Assembly: GCA_016783965.1 (NCBI GenBank)
Contig: JADHVO010000003.1
Span: 529,283-593,282 of the forward strand
DNA from: Alphaproteobacteria bacterium
GTDB lineage: Bacteria; Pseudomonadota; Alphaproteobacteria; Micropepsales; Micropepsaceae
Direction of reading: 5' to 3'
DNA length: 64,000 nt
Under the pieces are notes generated by a model that saw only the letters and a list, made by a program, of their open reading frames with translations, had not been told where the DNA came from and did not search any database. Below, piece by piece: positions 40,964 through 49,726 of this stretch (positions are counted from its first letter, which is position 1; each line of letters begins with the position of its first letter). The position numbers and the translations under genes are program-made.

Positions 40964-42253
40964 ATGACCATCACGCAACGTCTCGAGCGCGCCCATCCGG
41001 CCCTCTTCATCGCGTTCGCAGGGCTTGCGTCGTTCTCCGCCTATTTTGCGATGTACGCATTTCGCAAACCGTTCGCGGCGGCGACGTTCGATCATGTGGC
41101 GGGCTGGCATTTCGCGCTGCTCGACTACAAGAGTGCGCTGGTGATCGCCCAGGTGCTCGGCTACGCGCTGTCGAAGGTCATGGGGATCAAGCTGATCTCC
41201 GAGATGGGGCCGTCGCGCCGCGCGGTGGCGATCATCGGGCTGATCGCGACGTCGTGGCTGGCGCTGGTGCTGTTCGCGCTCGTGCCGGCGCCGTGGAACG
41301 TGCCGGCCCTGTTCCTGAACGGGTTGCCACTCGGGCTGATCTGGGGGCTGGTGTACGGCTACGTCGAGGGGCGGCGCACGTCGGAGGTGATCGGCGCCAT
41401 CCTGTGCGCCAGCTTCATCCTGTCGTCGGGCGTCGTGAAGTCTGCGGGGCGCTGGCTGCTCGACCAGGGCGTCAGCGACCTCTGGATGCCGGCCGCGACG
41501 GGCGCGCTCTTCTTTCCGGTGCTCCTGATCGCCGTGTACGGCCTGACGTTGTTGCCGCCGCCGAACGCCCAGGACCAGGCCGAGCGCGCGAAACGCGCGC
41601 CGATGAACAGCGCGCAGCGCGGGTCGTTCCTGCGGCGGCACATCGCCGCCATCGTTCCGCTGGTGGCGGCCTATGTGCTGCTGACGGCGATGCGCGACTT
41701 CCGCGACAACTTCGCGGCCGAGATTTGGACCGCGCTCGGCTACAGGGACGTCGCGGCGATGTTCACCGCGAGCGAGGTGCCGGTGGCGCTGTTCTCGCTG
41801 GTCACGCTGGGCGCGCTGATGGCGGTGCGCGACAACATGCGCGCGCTCCTGTTCGTGCATGGCGCGATCGTTGCGGGTGCGGTTGTGGTGGCGGCGGCGA
41901 CGTTCGGCTACCAGGCCGGCCGCGTGAACCCGGCGCTATTCATGATCCTGACGGGTGCGGGGCTGTATATGGCCTACGTGCCGTTCAATGCCATCCTGTT
42001 CGATCGCATCATCGCGGCGACGCGCGAAGTCGGCACTGCGGGTTTCCTGATCTATGTGGCGGATTCGAGTGGCTATGCGGGATCGGTGGGTCTGCTGCTG
42101 TTCCGCGACTTCTTCGCCATGAAGCTGGACTGGCTGCGGTTCTTCGAGACGACCACCTATTGCACGGCTGTCGGGTGCATCGTGGGCGCCACGTTATCGG
42201 CGCTGCATTTTGCGCGGCTGCGGGTCGCTGCCCCTGAACCCGCTGCTGCTTAG
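40964..42253 (+). CDS. DUF5690-family MFS-type transporter
   Basis: A 429-residue, twelve-helix protein. Its opening (ALFIAFAGLASFSAYFAMYAFRKPF) is typical of DUF5690, and an R-x-F-R-D-N segment (MRDFRDNFAAEIWTALGY) marks the middle. Such transporters resemble sugar-phosphate/phosphonate-type major facilitator proteins. Position beside phosphonate genes and behind a LysR-type operator suggests inner-membrane uptake of an aminophosphonate or its product, but substrate is inferred. Confidence 0.8.
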   Translation: MTITQRLERAHPALFIAFAGLASFSAYFAMYAFRKPFAAATFDHVAGWHFALLDYKSALVIAQVLGYALSKVMGIKLISEMGPSRRAVAIIGLIATSWLALVLFALVPAPWNVPALFLNGLPLGLIWGLVYGYVEGRRTSEVIGAILCASFILSSGVVKSAGRWLLDQGVSDLWMPAATGALFFPVLLIAVYGLTLLPPPNAQDQAERAKRAPMNSAQRGSFLRRHIAAIVPLVAAYVLLTAMRDFRDNFAAEIWTALGYRDVAAMFTASEVPVALFSLVTLGALMAVRDNMRALLFVHGAIVAGAVVVAAATFGYQAGRVNPALFMILTGAGLYMAYVPFNAILFDRIIAATREVGTAGFLIYVADSSGYAGSVGLLLFRDFFAMKLDWLRFFETTTYCTAVGCIVGATLSALHFARLRVAAPEPAAA

Positions 42254-42256
42254 GCG

Positions 42257-42535
42257 ATGGCAGCAGCGTTGGATCTCTACAAGATCGGCCACAGCTCGGT
42301 GATCTACGAGGGGAGCCCCGCAGCGCGCTGCTGGTCTGCCCCCTATCACGGCTGGGCCCATGCGCCCGACAGTACGCTGGTCGCAGCACCTGAGATGTAG
42401 GAAGACTGGGCGATCTGCCGGCGTCAGTGGGCGGGCGTGACCTCGCCAGGCTTCGAGCCGGGGCCGTTCTCGCCCTTCAAGGAGCGGAATCTCGACCACT
42501 TTATCCGCTGGTATGTGCGGCGGATGCGCGACTGA
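42257..42535 (+). pseudogene. Decayed Rieske oxygenase alpha-subunit fragment
   Basis: One frame of 93 codons with an internal TAG at 42398-42400. The first part has a damaged Rieske cluster motif (APYHGWAHAPDSTLVAAPEM; the Cys is displaced from its usual C-x2-H position). The second part (SPFKERNLDHFIRWYVRRM) matches the C-terminal end of aromatic-ring-type Rieske oxygenases. About 250-300 central residues are missing. It sits directly after the transporter and abuts phnX tail to tail. Confidence 0.65.
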
Positions 42536-43342
42536 TCAGTCCGGCCGCCCGCCCCCGGCGATGCGTCCTTCGATCTCGGCCAGCACAGGTTCCAGATCGG
42601 CAACGGTATCGACAATGTAGTGCGCCCCGGCGGCCTTCAGCGCCGCAGCCGCCCTCGAGGCGCGCGCGTACTGCTCATCGCGAGACAGGGCCTGCCACGC
42701 CGCGGCGCTCAACCCTACACCATTGCCGGACGCGGCAACGCCGACGGTCCACGCGCCCGCGGCGCGGCCTTCCTGGATGCCGACCTCTGCGTCGTCGACC
42801 TTCACGCAACGCCATGCGGGATAGGCCCCGAGCTCGACCATGTTCTTCAGCATCGGCAGCGGTGACGGCCGCCCCTCGAGAGTCTCGCCGGAGCAGACCA
42901 CGACGCCGGGCGCATAGCCCTGCGCCGCGGCGCGCGGAAGGATGTCGGCCATCATCGTGCGGGTGTAGCCGGTCGAGGAGCCGATCTTGATCCGGCGCGC
43001 CGTGAGCATCTTCGCGAGATCGGAGGCGCCGGCGATCAGCTCGGCGTGCCGGGCGGTCGCGGCACGCATCAGCGGCTCCAGCGCGTCGTGGATGCGGCCG
43101 ACATCGGCCTCCGACGTTTCGCTGCCGTGACGCTCAACCCACAGATCACGGATACGCGGCATCGCGAGCAGCGCGCGGACATGGTCGCGCTTGGCGCGGC
43201 CCATGTCCCGGCGCGCTTCCGCCTCGGTGATCGTCACGCCTTCATTCGTGAAGGCGGTCAGCAGAGCCTCGACCGGTGCGATGCAGCCGAAGTCGATCAT
43301 GGTGCCGGCCCAATCGAACACCACGGCGGCGATGCTGCTCAT
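42536..43342 (-). CDS. phnX: Phosphonoacetaldehyde hydrolase
   Basis: A 268-residue HAD-family enzyme. The nucleophile is Asp10 in VVFDWAGTMIDFG, and Lys51 in MGRAKRDHVRALL fits the Schiff-base lysine that marks PhnX among HAD enzymes. GSSTGYTRTMM and VKVDDAEVGIQEG supply the other motifs. It cleaves phosphonoacetaldehyde to acetaldehyde and phosphate. It overlaps the FAD oxidoreductase gene by four bases, and the pair form an operon read from the operator at 44558-44599. Confidence 0.93.
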   Translation of the reverse strand: MSSIAAVVFDWAGTMIDFGCIAPVEALLTAFTNEGVTITEAEARRDMGRAKRDHVRALLAMPRIRDLWVERHGSETSEADVGRIHDALEPLMRAATARHAELIAGASDLAKMLTARRIKIGSSTGYTRTMMADILPRAAAQGYAPGVVVCSGETLEGRPSPLPMLKNMVELGAYPAWRCVKVDDAEVGIQEGRAAGAWTVGVAASGNGVGLSAAAWQALSRDEQYARASRAAAALKAAGAHYIVDTVADLEPVLAEIEGRIAGGGRPD

Positions 43343-44475
43343 GCATCCCCTCCTACCTTGCAGCCGTACAGCGCGCCGATGACCTCCTCGCCGATGGCGA
43401 AGGCGGTGGAGGCACCGTTTCCGCCGGTTACCATCACCAGCCGCACGGCGTCGGATGGCGCATCCACGAACATGGCGCGGTCGGTGCAGGATGAATAGGT
43501 GCCGGTCCAGCGCTCCAGCACCGCCGGTGGCGTCATGCCGGTCGCGGCGCGCAGCTCGTCGAGGATCATGGCATCCACCTCGACCGGCGCGAAAGGTGGC
43601 GGCGTGTCGTCGTAGTGATGGCTGTCGCCGACGACCAGCGAGCCGTCGGCGCTTTGCACCGCGATCAGGTGGACGCCGTTGCGCAGATGAGCAGGCTGCT
43701 CGGCTTCGAGGCGACGGCGCAGCGCCTGCGCTTCGGGCAGATCACCGTACCCCGCATAGCGCAGGAGACCGAGATCGGACATCACTGGCGCCGGCATGCG
43801 GAAGCCGGGATCGGCAAGCCGCAGCATGCTCAGACGGCAACGCGTGACGTTGTAGGCCGCGACGCGGTGGGGAAACAACGTGAAGAGATCGTCGCCAGGG
43901 CAGACGATGGCGGCTTCCGCTTCGATCCTGCCGCGCGATGTTTCGATTGCCGGCGGCACGACCGCATGCACCGCGGTACGCCAGAGGAACGTCACGCCGA
44001 GACGACCTGTCAACCAGGCGGCGAGGCGCGGGAGGGCATCGCGCGACTCCACACGCAGGTCATGCGGGCTCCACAGCGCACCGAGATTTCCAACGGCGCC
44101 GGGAAAGGCTTCGGTGAATTCGCTCGACGAACGCAGCGCGCAGCCGTCACCCATGCTGGTCTTCAGGAACGCCTCGGCCACCGCCACGGATTCCGGATGG
44201 CGCAACGCCAGAAGCAGACCGTGCTGCTCGATCGCGATGCCCGCCTGCGGCGCGATCTCGGCCCATACGTCACGCGAACGGCGCGCGCGTCGCCAGTTGT
44301 CGCCGCTCTTCTGTCCCGTGACGGTGACGAAACCGAAATTGCGGATCGAGGCGCCGTTCGCCCGCGAATCGCGGTCGATGACGACGACGCGCTTGCCCAG
44401 CCGCGCGGCGGCATAGGCGTGCGCCAGGCCCACGACGCCCGCACCCACCACCGCGAGGTCAAAATGACCGCTCAT
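43339..44475 (-). CDS. TIGR03364-like FAD-dependent oxidoreductase
   Basis: A 378-residue DAO-fold flavoprotein. The FAD-binding GxGxxG is at residues 11-16 (VVGAGVVGLAHAYAAARLG), followed by the family marker SIRNFGFVTVTGQ. A C-terminal GGNGASTAFAIGEE segment closes the FAD site. Family members recur in phosphonate clusters and are thought to oxidise aminoethylphosphonate or N-methylated forms to phosphonoacetaldehyde, which PhnX next door would consume. The overlap with phnX supports this. Confidence 0.85.
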   Translation of the reverse strand: MSGHFDLAVVGAGVVGLAHAYAAARLGKRVVVIDRDSRANGASIRNFGFVTVTGQKSGDNWRRARRSRDVWAEIAPQAGIAIEQHGLLLALRHPESVAVAEAFLKTSMGDGCALRSSSEFTEAFPGAVGNLGALWSPHDLRVESRDALPRLAAWLTGRLGVTFLWRTAVHAVVPPAIETSRGRIEAEAAIVCPGDDLFTLFPHRVAAYNVTRCRLSMLRLADPGFRMPAPVMSDLGLLRYAGYGDLPEAQALRRRLEAEQPAHLRNGVHLIAVQSADGSLVVGDSHHYDDTPPPFAPVEVDAMILDELRAATGMTPPAVLERWTGTYSSCTDRAMFVDAPSDAVRLVMVTGGNGASTAFAIGEEVIGALYGCKVGGDA

Positions 44476-44557
44476 CCTCGTCTCTTCAGCGCGTTGCTGT
44501 CATCGGAAAGATCCGGCGCGCCGCTGTATGCTTAGTAGGGGGCGCAGGCACGTGCCA

Positions 44558-44599
44558 CCAATATTTCCGCTCAATGGACGGCATAGGGCGTCTCTATGC
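44558..44599 (-). promoter_or_regulatory. LysR-type composite operator ahead of FAD-phnX
   Basis: Contains CCAATATTTCCGCTCAATG (44558-44576) and the palindrome GCATAGGGCGTCTCTATGC (44581-44599), in which T-N11-A is satisfied. The same two blocks, start to start 23 bases apart, occur at 49611-49652. The palindrome abuts the sulfotransferase stop codon and lies 106 bases upstream of the FAD gene. Confidence 0.65.
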
Positions 44600-46618
44600 T
44601 CAGGCGCGATAGCGAACCAGCGCGTCGCCGAGCGCCCCCTTGAGCGGCGCGAGCCACGGCTCGTAGTTCTTCCACTGGTCGAGCCCGTGACGGAAGATCG
44701 GCTGGCGTACCTGTTCCGAGCTGGGCGTGCGCACGGCGCGCTCCGTCTTGTGAAAATCCACACAGGTGGGTTCGAACGGCAGCCCGCAAAAATCGAGCAT
44801 GCGGCGTACGCTGCCCTCCAGGTCGTCGACGACGTCCTCGTGATATACGCGCAGTACCCGGCCGGGCAGCACACGGTCCCAGTGCTCCATCAGGTCGAGA
44901 TAGGTGCGGTAGTAGCGAGCGATGTCGTCGACGCTGTAGGTGAATTCCTGGCCGTTGGCGAAGAGCTGCTTCAGGTTGCTGAAGCAGCACGACATCGGCT
45001 CGCGCCGCGCGTCGATGATACGGGCATTGGGCAGCATCAGATGGATGAGGCCGATGTGCCGGAAATTGTTCGGCATCTTGTCGATGAAGAACGGCTTTTC
45101 GCGACGATAGACCTGGGTGTCCGCCAGATATTTCTCGCCCATGTCCGAGAATGCTTGCGCGGGCAAGTCCGCTAGCACCGCCGGATAGAGCGGGCTGTCG
45201 AGACCGGCGCCGCGTCCCTGCAGAACGGTCACCGCGTTCTGGACATCCGATAGTTCGTGCGTGCCCTCCACCAGGGAGTGGGAGGCGAGAATCTGCTCCA
45301 GCAGGGTCGAACCGGCGCGCGGCAGGCCGACGATGAAAACAGGATCGGGTCGCTGACAGCCCCAACCGGCGCGTTCTGTGAAAAAGGCACGCGAGCATAC
45401 CTCAATCTGACGCAGCGTGTTGCCTTCGATGACCTCGGCGCGATAGGCACTCTCGGCCCGCTTGAGCGCGTTGCCACGCTCATAATAGGCCCAGGACTCC
45501 GCCGTCTCGCCGCGATCCTCCAGCGCCTTGCCGAGGGCAAAACAGAGATGGTAGCGGTCGATCGCCGCCGTCGAAGACGACGCTTCCTCTGCCCGCATCC
45601 GCTCGATCTCGCTTGTTTCGAAGCGAAAGGTCTTGAGGTTGGCTAGGCTCCAATAGGCATCGCCGAAATCCGGGCGGGCGGTCGCTGCGGTCCGATAGGC
45701 GATCACCGCATCGTCGAAGCGTCCGGTTGTTTTGAGCGCGTGACCGAGCCACAGGTTTACGTCCGGAACGCCGGGCGTCTCAGCGAGCAGATCCCGATAC
45801 ACCGCGATAGCGCTGCCGTGCTGTCCAAGTCCGACGGCGATGGACGCGGCAAGGCGGCGATATTCCTTGCTCCCGGGATCGCCCTTGAGCAGGCGTCCGA
45901 TCTCCTCTTGCGCCTGCGCGTATTTGTGCCGCAGCATCAGGACCTGCGCATAGTTGAACCGCGCCGCGTCATAGTCCGGCGCCAGTGTCAGCACACCCTC
46001 GAGCAGGAGTTCGGCATCGTCATAAACCTCGCGCGCGATGCCGATCCGTGCCAGCAGGCGCATGGCGTCGGGATGATTGCCGTGCTGCACCAAGAAGGCG
46101 CGGATGATCGGCTCGGCGCGATCGAGCTCGCCGTCGGAAAACAGCGACGTCGCCGACACCACTTCGGGCGGGAGATGGTTCAGCGTCGCCAGATGATCCG
46201 CGGCCATCGCGCCGTTCTGCGCATCGCCCGTGAGCCGGTAGATGCCCACCAGCATACGCCAGCTATGCGGCAGTGCGGGATTGAGGGTCACCGCCGCAAG
46301 CAGTGCCTGGATCGCGTTGGACGCATCCTTGCGCGCGACATGACAGAGGCCCCGCTCTTCGTGAAGCAAGCTGAAGCGCGGGTGCTTTCGCTCGAGTTCT
46401 GCAAGCGTGGCGAGCGCCTCGTCCAGCCGGCCCAGATGGCGCAGGCTGGATGCCTCTATCAGGCGTAGGTCGCGGTTGCCGGGCGTGGCCTGCAACAGGG
46501 CCCGGGCGCCATCGAGCGCCTCGACGTATGCCTTCTGTTTCTGCAGATCGCGCAGGCGGATGACCGCATCCGCTTGCGAGGCCATGTCCGAAGAAGGGTT
46601 GTCCATCGCGATCCGCAT
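44600..46618 (-). CDS. TPR-sulfotransferase fusion protein
   Basis: A 672-residue protein. Residues ~20-400 are tetratricopeptide repeats (GRLDEALATLAELERKHP, HKYAQAQEEIGRLLKGDP, GRFDDAVIAYRTAATARP). The C-terminal ~250 residues are a PAPS-dependent sulfotransferase with the 5'-phosphosulfate loop VGLPRAGSTLLEQIL near residue 430 and the RREPMSCCFSNLKQLF 3'-phosphate region. It should transfer sulfate to a hydroxyl or protein tyrosine; substrate is unknown. It follows the TonB-dependent receptor after a strong hairpin, as TPR-sulfotransferases often follow such receptors. Confidence 0.88.
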   Translation of the reverse strand: MRIAMDNPSSDMASQADAVIRLRDLQKQKAYVEALDGARALLQATPGNRDLRLIEASSLRHLGRLDEALATLAELERKHPRFSLLHEERGLCHVARKDASNAIQALLAAVTLNPALPHSWRMLVGIYRLTGDAQNGAMAADHLATLNHLPPEVVSATSLFSDGELDRAEPIIRAFLVQHGNHPDAMRLLARIGIAREVYDDAELLLEGVLTLAPDYDAARFNYAQVLMLRHKYAQAQEEIGRLLKGDPGSKEYRRLAASIAVGLGQHGSAIAVYRDLLAETPGVPDVNLWLGHALKTTGRFDDAVIAYRTAATARPDFGDAYWSLANLKTFRFETSEIERMRAEEASSSTAAIDRYHLCFALGKALEDRGETAESWAYYERGNALKRAESAYRAEVIEGNTLRQIEVCSRAFFTERAGWGCQRPDPVFIVGLPRAGSTLLEQILASHSLVEGTHELSDVQNAVTVLQGRGAGLDSPLYPAVLADLPAQAFSDMGEKYLADTQVYRREKPFFIDKMPNNFRHIGLIHLMLPNARIIDARREPMSCCFSNLKQLFANGQEFTYSVDDIARYYRTYLDLMEHWDRVLPGRVLRVYHEDVVDDLEGSVRRMLDFCGLPFEPTCVDFHKTERAVRTPSSEQVRQPIFRHGLDQWKNYEPWLAPLKGALGDALVRYRA

Positions 46619-46623
46619 AAAGA

Positions 46624-46652
46624 CTTCGGCGGGCCTTCAGGGCCCACCGAAG
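46624..46652 (-). terminator. Strong hairpin between receptor and sulfotransferase genes
   Basis: Arms CTTCGG/CCGAAG and GGGCC/GGCCC, one mismatch between them, loop of five. On the minus strand it is followed by TCTTT and then the sulfotransferase start at 46618. It can act as a partial terminator or attenuator limiting readthrough from the receptor gene. If translation starts at 46618 the hairpin lies in the ribosome binding region; an ATG at 46606 is an alternative. Confidence 0.55.
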
Positions 46653-46677
46653 CTTAACAGACTGGTCGACGCTTCGC

Positions 46678-49407
46678 TCAGTAGTTGAAGCCTACCTTCA
46701 GGCCGACCACCATCGGGCGCAGGGGCACTTCCGACTTGATCCATTGCGCCGACGACGTGAATGTACTGGCGTGCGAATTGCCGAGGTTCTCGCCGAAGAT
46801 CCGCGCGTCCCAGCGGTCGTATGACACCCCGAACGACGCATCGAAGGTCGTGTAGCCGGGCATGTAGTAGCGCAGATAGGTCGTTGACGGGATCGTCACA
46901 CCAGCGCCGGACACGTAGTTTGCCGGCTGGTTCCACATCGGGCCCGTGTAGCTCAGGCCAGCCGAAGCGAAGGCAAGATAGTTGTCGATCGCCCATTCCT
47001 GGCGGACACGGATATTGCCCTGCCACTTCGGCGAGAACGCCGCTATGCCGCCGACCACCCCGTAGGGGTTTGGATAGGGCGCACCATTGGCTTGCGTGAT
47101 GCACTTGCCAAAGGTTGCGCTGGCCGGAATGTTGCTGATGAGGCAGGGCGTCTTGTCTTCGGTGTTTTCATTGAAGGTCGCCGAGCCGTCAACGGTGAGA
47201 CCTTCCATCGGGCGGCCGATGAACTGAAGCTCCGCGCCCTGGATGAGATACGACGGACCGTTGGTCGCAAAGGTGACGTTGCCGGTGTAGAGCGGCTGGA
47301 AGAACAGGAACTGCACGTTGCGCCAGTTCATGTTCCAGGCCGACAGGTTCACGACGAGATTGTGATCGAAGAATTGCCCCTTGAGGCCGATTTCCTGGTT
47401 GGTGAGGGAGTCAGGACCGAAGGAATTGGGCGTCGTGAATTGCGGATTGGCGCCCGGATTGAGATTAAGGACCTGGTTGGTGTTGTACCGGTTGAAGCCA
47501 CCGGGCCGGAAGCCCTCTGAGTAGGTGTAGTACACCATGATGTCGTCGGAAACGTTGTACGTCACGCCCAGACGGCTCTTGAAGCCAGCATAAGTCTTGT
47601 GGTCGTTGTGGGCGTCAATGTCGCGTTTCGGATAAGCCTTCGCCAGGAACGTCGGGTCGTTGTAGCAGATCAGCACGTTCTGGCAGTGCACGTTGGTCGT
47701 GTACACGGAGCCCAGCTCGAACTCGCGATACTGATACCAGCGGGTGCCGCCAGTGACCGTCAGGCCGGGCACAAACGGGATGTCGTAATCCAGCGACAGG
47801 AAGAACGCCGTCTGATCGTAGCCGCGCTGCACGTCCTCACCGAACGCGGTCGCATCGCTGCGCGGACTCGGATCGTTGGCGGTGGCGGGAGGGATGCCAA
47901 GGGCCGGGTTGCCCGGGAACGGCTCGACAAGGCCCAAACAGACCGGCTCGCCGGCGACCTGGGTTGCCAGCCATTGCTGGGTACAGGACGGGATCGTGCG
48001 GTAATTGAAATTCATGTTGTCGTAGAGCCGGAGCTGCTCGAAATAGCCGCCGGCGATACCGCGGATCGGCCAGTCAGCCGGCGTCGAAGCGCGCAGCTCA
48101 TGACTCATATGCGTGCTCTTGATCGCGTCGTGCCAGCTTGTGATCGGCGAGTTGCACTGCAGCGGTCCGCCCTGATCGATAGCCGAATAGGATGTATTGC
48201 CGCCCGAGCACGTGTAGTAGGTCCCGTAATAGGTGCGGGTGTAGTTGGAATACTCCATCTGCTGGTTGATGTTCCGCAGTGTCCAACCGCCGGTATAGAT
48301 CAGCGAGATGTCGCCGAGCTTCCCGTTGACCGTCCAGGCGGTGTTGCTGTAGTCGTCCTTGTTCCAGGACGGCGAAAAGGCCGTCACCTGCAAGGGCTTG
48401 AGCGGCTGCAAATTCGAGCCGATCGGGTACTCGACCGAAAGCCCTTCGGCGTCGAGCTTCTGCAAACTCTCGGTGATGAGAAGGTTCCAGTCGTCATCGA
48501 TGTTGTAGAGCAGCGATGCACGCGCACCCTGAATCGTCAGGGGGTTCTGGTTGTTCCGCACCAGGTTCGCGTTGTTGCCGATCGGCGCGTGGGCGAGCGT
48601 GCACCAGATCTGGCCGCCCTGATGCAGGGCCTGACTCGCCGGCAAGCCGTCGGGGCAGTTGGGGCCGACCGGGTGGATGCCGAGAACCGTGTTGCCCGGA
48701 TCGGCATCGGAGCGGGTGAACTGGCTGTAGACGTTGTTGATGTAGCCGCCCTGCTGATCGTCGTAGATCACCAGGCGAACGGCCAGCTTGTCGTCGATCA
48801 GCGGGACGTTGAGCATCGCGCTGACGCTTGTGTTCGGATCGCCGCCCTGCGTCATGCTGTAACTGGCGTCGGCCCGCGCGGCGAACTTGGTGGGATCTGG
48901 CTTGTTCGTGATGTAGCGCAGCGCGCCCGCTTCGGCACCACCGCCGAACAGCGTGCCCTGCGGGCCCTCGAGGACCTCGATGCGCTGGAGGTCGACGGCA
49001 TAGATGTCGACGTTGCGTGCCGGGAACTGCATCGACTGTTCGTCGAGATAGATCGCGGTGTTGGGATAGAGACCGACGGTGCCGGTGGACTGGTTGCCGC
49101 GGAAGCCGTTGCTTAGGCCACGGATGAAGAGCTCACCCTGCCCAGGGCCGTTGTTGCCGAAGGTCACGCTTGGCGTGTACTTCAGCAGATCCTGCAACGT
49201 GGTGACGTTGAGGTCGGACAGCTTGTCACCCGAGAAGGCGAGTACCGTCAGCGGCACGTTCTGGACGTTTTCCTCGCGGCGCTCCGCCGTCACCACGACG
49301 GTTTCAATGCCGCCTGCGGGTAGTGCATCCGCCGTCGCGGCCATCGCACCGCCGCACCCGCTGAGGATCGCAGCAACTGCGCAGGAAATTTTCAGCTTCG
49401 TTTTCAT
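46678..49407 (-). CDS. TonB-dependent receptor
   Basis: A 909-residue outer-membrane receptor starting at the ATG at 49407. It has a signal peptide (KISCAVAAILSGCGGAMA), a TonB-box-like segment (ETVVVTAERR, ~35-44), a plug domain (VPLTVLAFSGDKLSDLNV to LQRIEVLEGPQGTLFGGGAEAGALRY) and a 22-strand barrel with TYSEGFRPGGFNRYN and a terminal GLKVGFNY. The plug lacks the features of siderophore receptors. Position opposite the LysR gene and a shared operator with FAD-phnX suggest uptake of a phosphonate-bearing substrate, which is inference. Confidence 0.92.
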   Translation of the reverse strand: MKTKLKISCAVAAILSGCGGAMAATADALPAGGIETVVVTAERREENVQNVPLTVLAFSGDKLSDLNVTTLQDLLKYTPSVTFGNNGPGQGELFIRGLSNGFRGNQSTGTVGLYPNTAIYLDEQSMQFPARNVDIYAVDLQRIEVLEGPQGTLFGGGAEAGALRYITNKPDPTKFAARADASYSMTQGGDPNTSVSAMLNVPLIDDKLAVRLVIYDDQQGGYINNVYSQFTRSDADPGNTVLGIHPVGPNCPDGLPASQALHQGGQIWCTLAHAPIGNNANLVRNNQNPLTIQGARASLLYNIDDDWNLLITESLQKLDAEGLSVEYPIGSNLQPLKPLQVTAFSPSWNKDDYSNTAWTVNGKLGDISLIYTGGWTLRNINQQMEYSNYTRTYYGTYYTCSGGNTSYSAIDQGGPLQCNSPITSWHDAIKSTHMSHELRASTPADWPIRGIAGGYFEQLRLYDNMNFNYRTIPSCTQQWLATQVAGEPVCLGLVEPFPGNPALGIPPATANDPSPRSDATAFGEDVQRGYDQTAFFLSLDYDIPFVPGLTVTGGTRWYQYREFELGSVYTTNVHCQNVLICYNDPTFLAKAYPKRDIDAHNDHKTYAGFKSRLGVTYNVSDDIMVYYTYSEGFRPGGFNRYNTNQVLNLNPGANPQFTTPNSFGPDSLTNQEIGLKGQFFDHNLVVNLSAWNMNWRNVQFLFFQPLYTGNVTFATNGPSYLIQGAELQFIGRPMEGLTVDGSATFNENTEDKTPCLISNIPASATFGKCITQANGAPYPNPYGVVGGIAAFSPKWQGNIRVRQEWAIDNYLAFASAGLSYTGPMWNQPANYVSGAGVTIPSTTYLRYYMPGYTTFDASFGVSYDRWDARIFGENLGNSHASTFTSSAQWIKSEVPLRPMVVGLKVGFNY

Positions 49408-49610
49408 GTGAGCCCCCGTTTTCTCGAAATCGTGCTGGCGCGCCGTTTTGTCACCGGACCGGCTGTTTCTCGCTAGGAGACGGCGTGCCGGCGCCGCGCG
49501 CTGAGCGAAAGGACAAGCGCGCACGAATATGAAATTTCGTTCACCATCAACCCCTCTTCGGCGTCGCAGCGCCGTGCCTACCCTCTATCGCTGGAGCCGA
49601 CAGCACCCCG

Positions 49611-49652
49611 CCAATACTTCCGTTCAATGCGTGGCATAGGGATTTTCTATGC
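49611..49652. promoter_or_regulatory. LysR-type composite operator, receptor/LysR intergenic
   Basis: CCAATACTTCCGTTCAATG (49611-49629) and palindrome GCATAGGGATTTTCTATGC (49634-49652, T-N11-A). It lies 75 bases before the LysR start and 204 before the receptor start, the usual position for autoregulated divergent control. Spacing and orientation relative to the receptor match the copy ahead of the FAD gene. Confidence 0.68.
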
Positions 49653-49726
49653 AGCTTGGCGTCACAGGCCTGTCGCTCGGCATCGGTAGCGTCGCGTGTC
49701 TTTGCAGCGGGGGATGACGCACGCAT

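Noticed and set aside
47599..49116. 505-codon plus-strand open frame
   Set aside because: It is antisense to the TonB-dependent receptor, with no recognisable domain.
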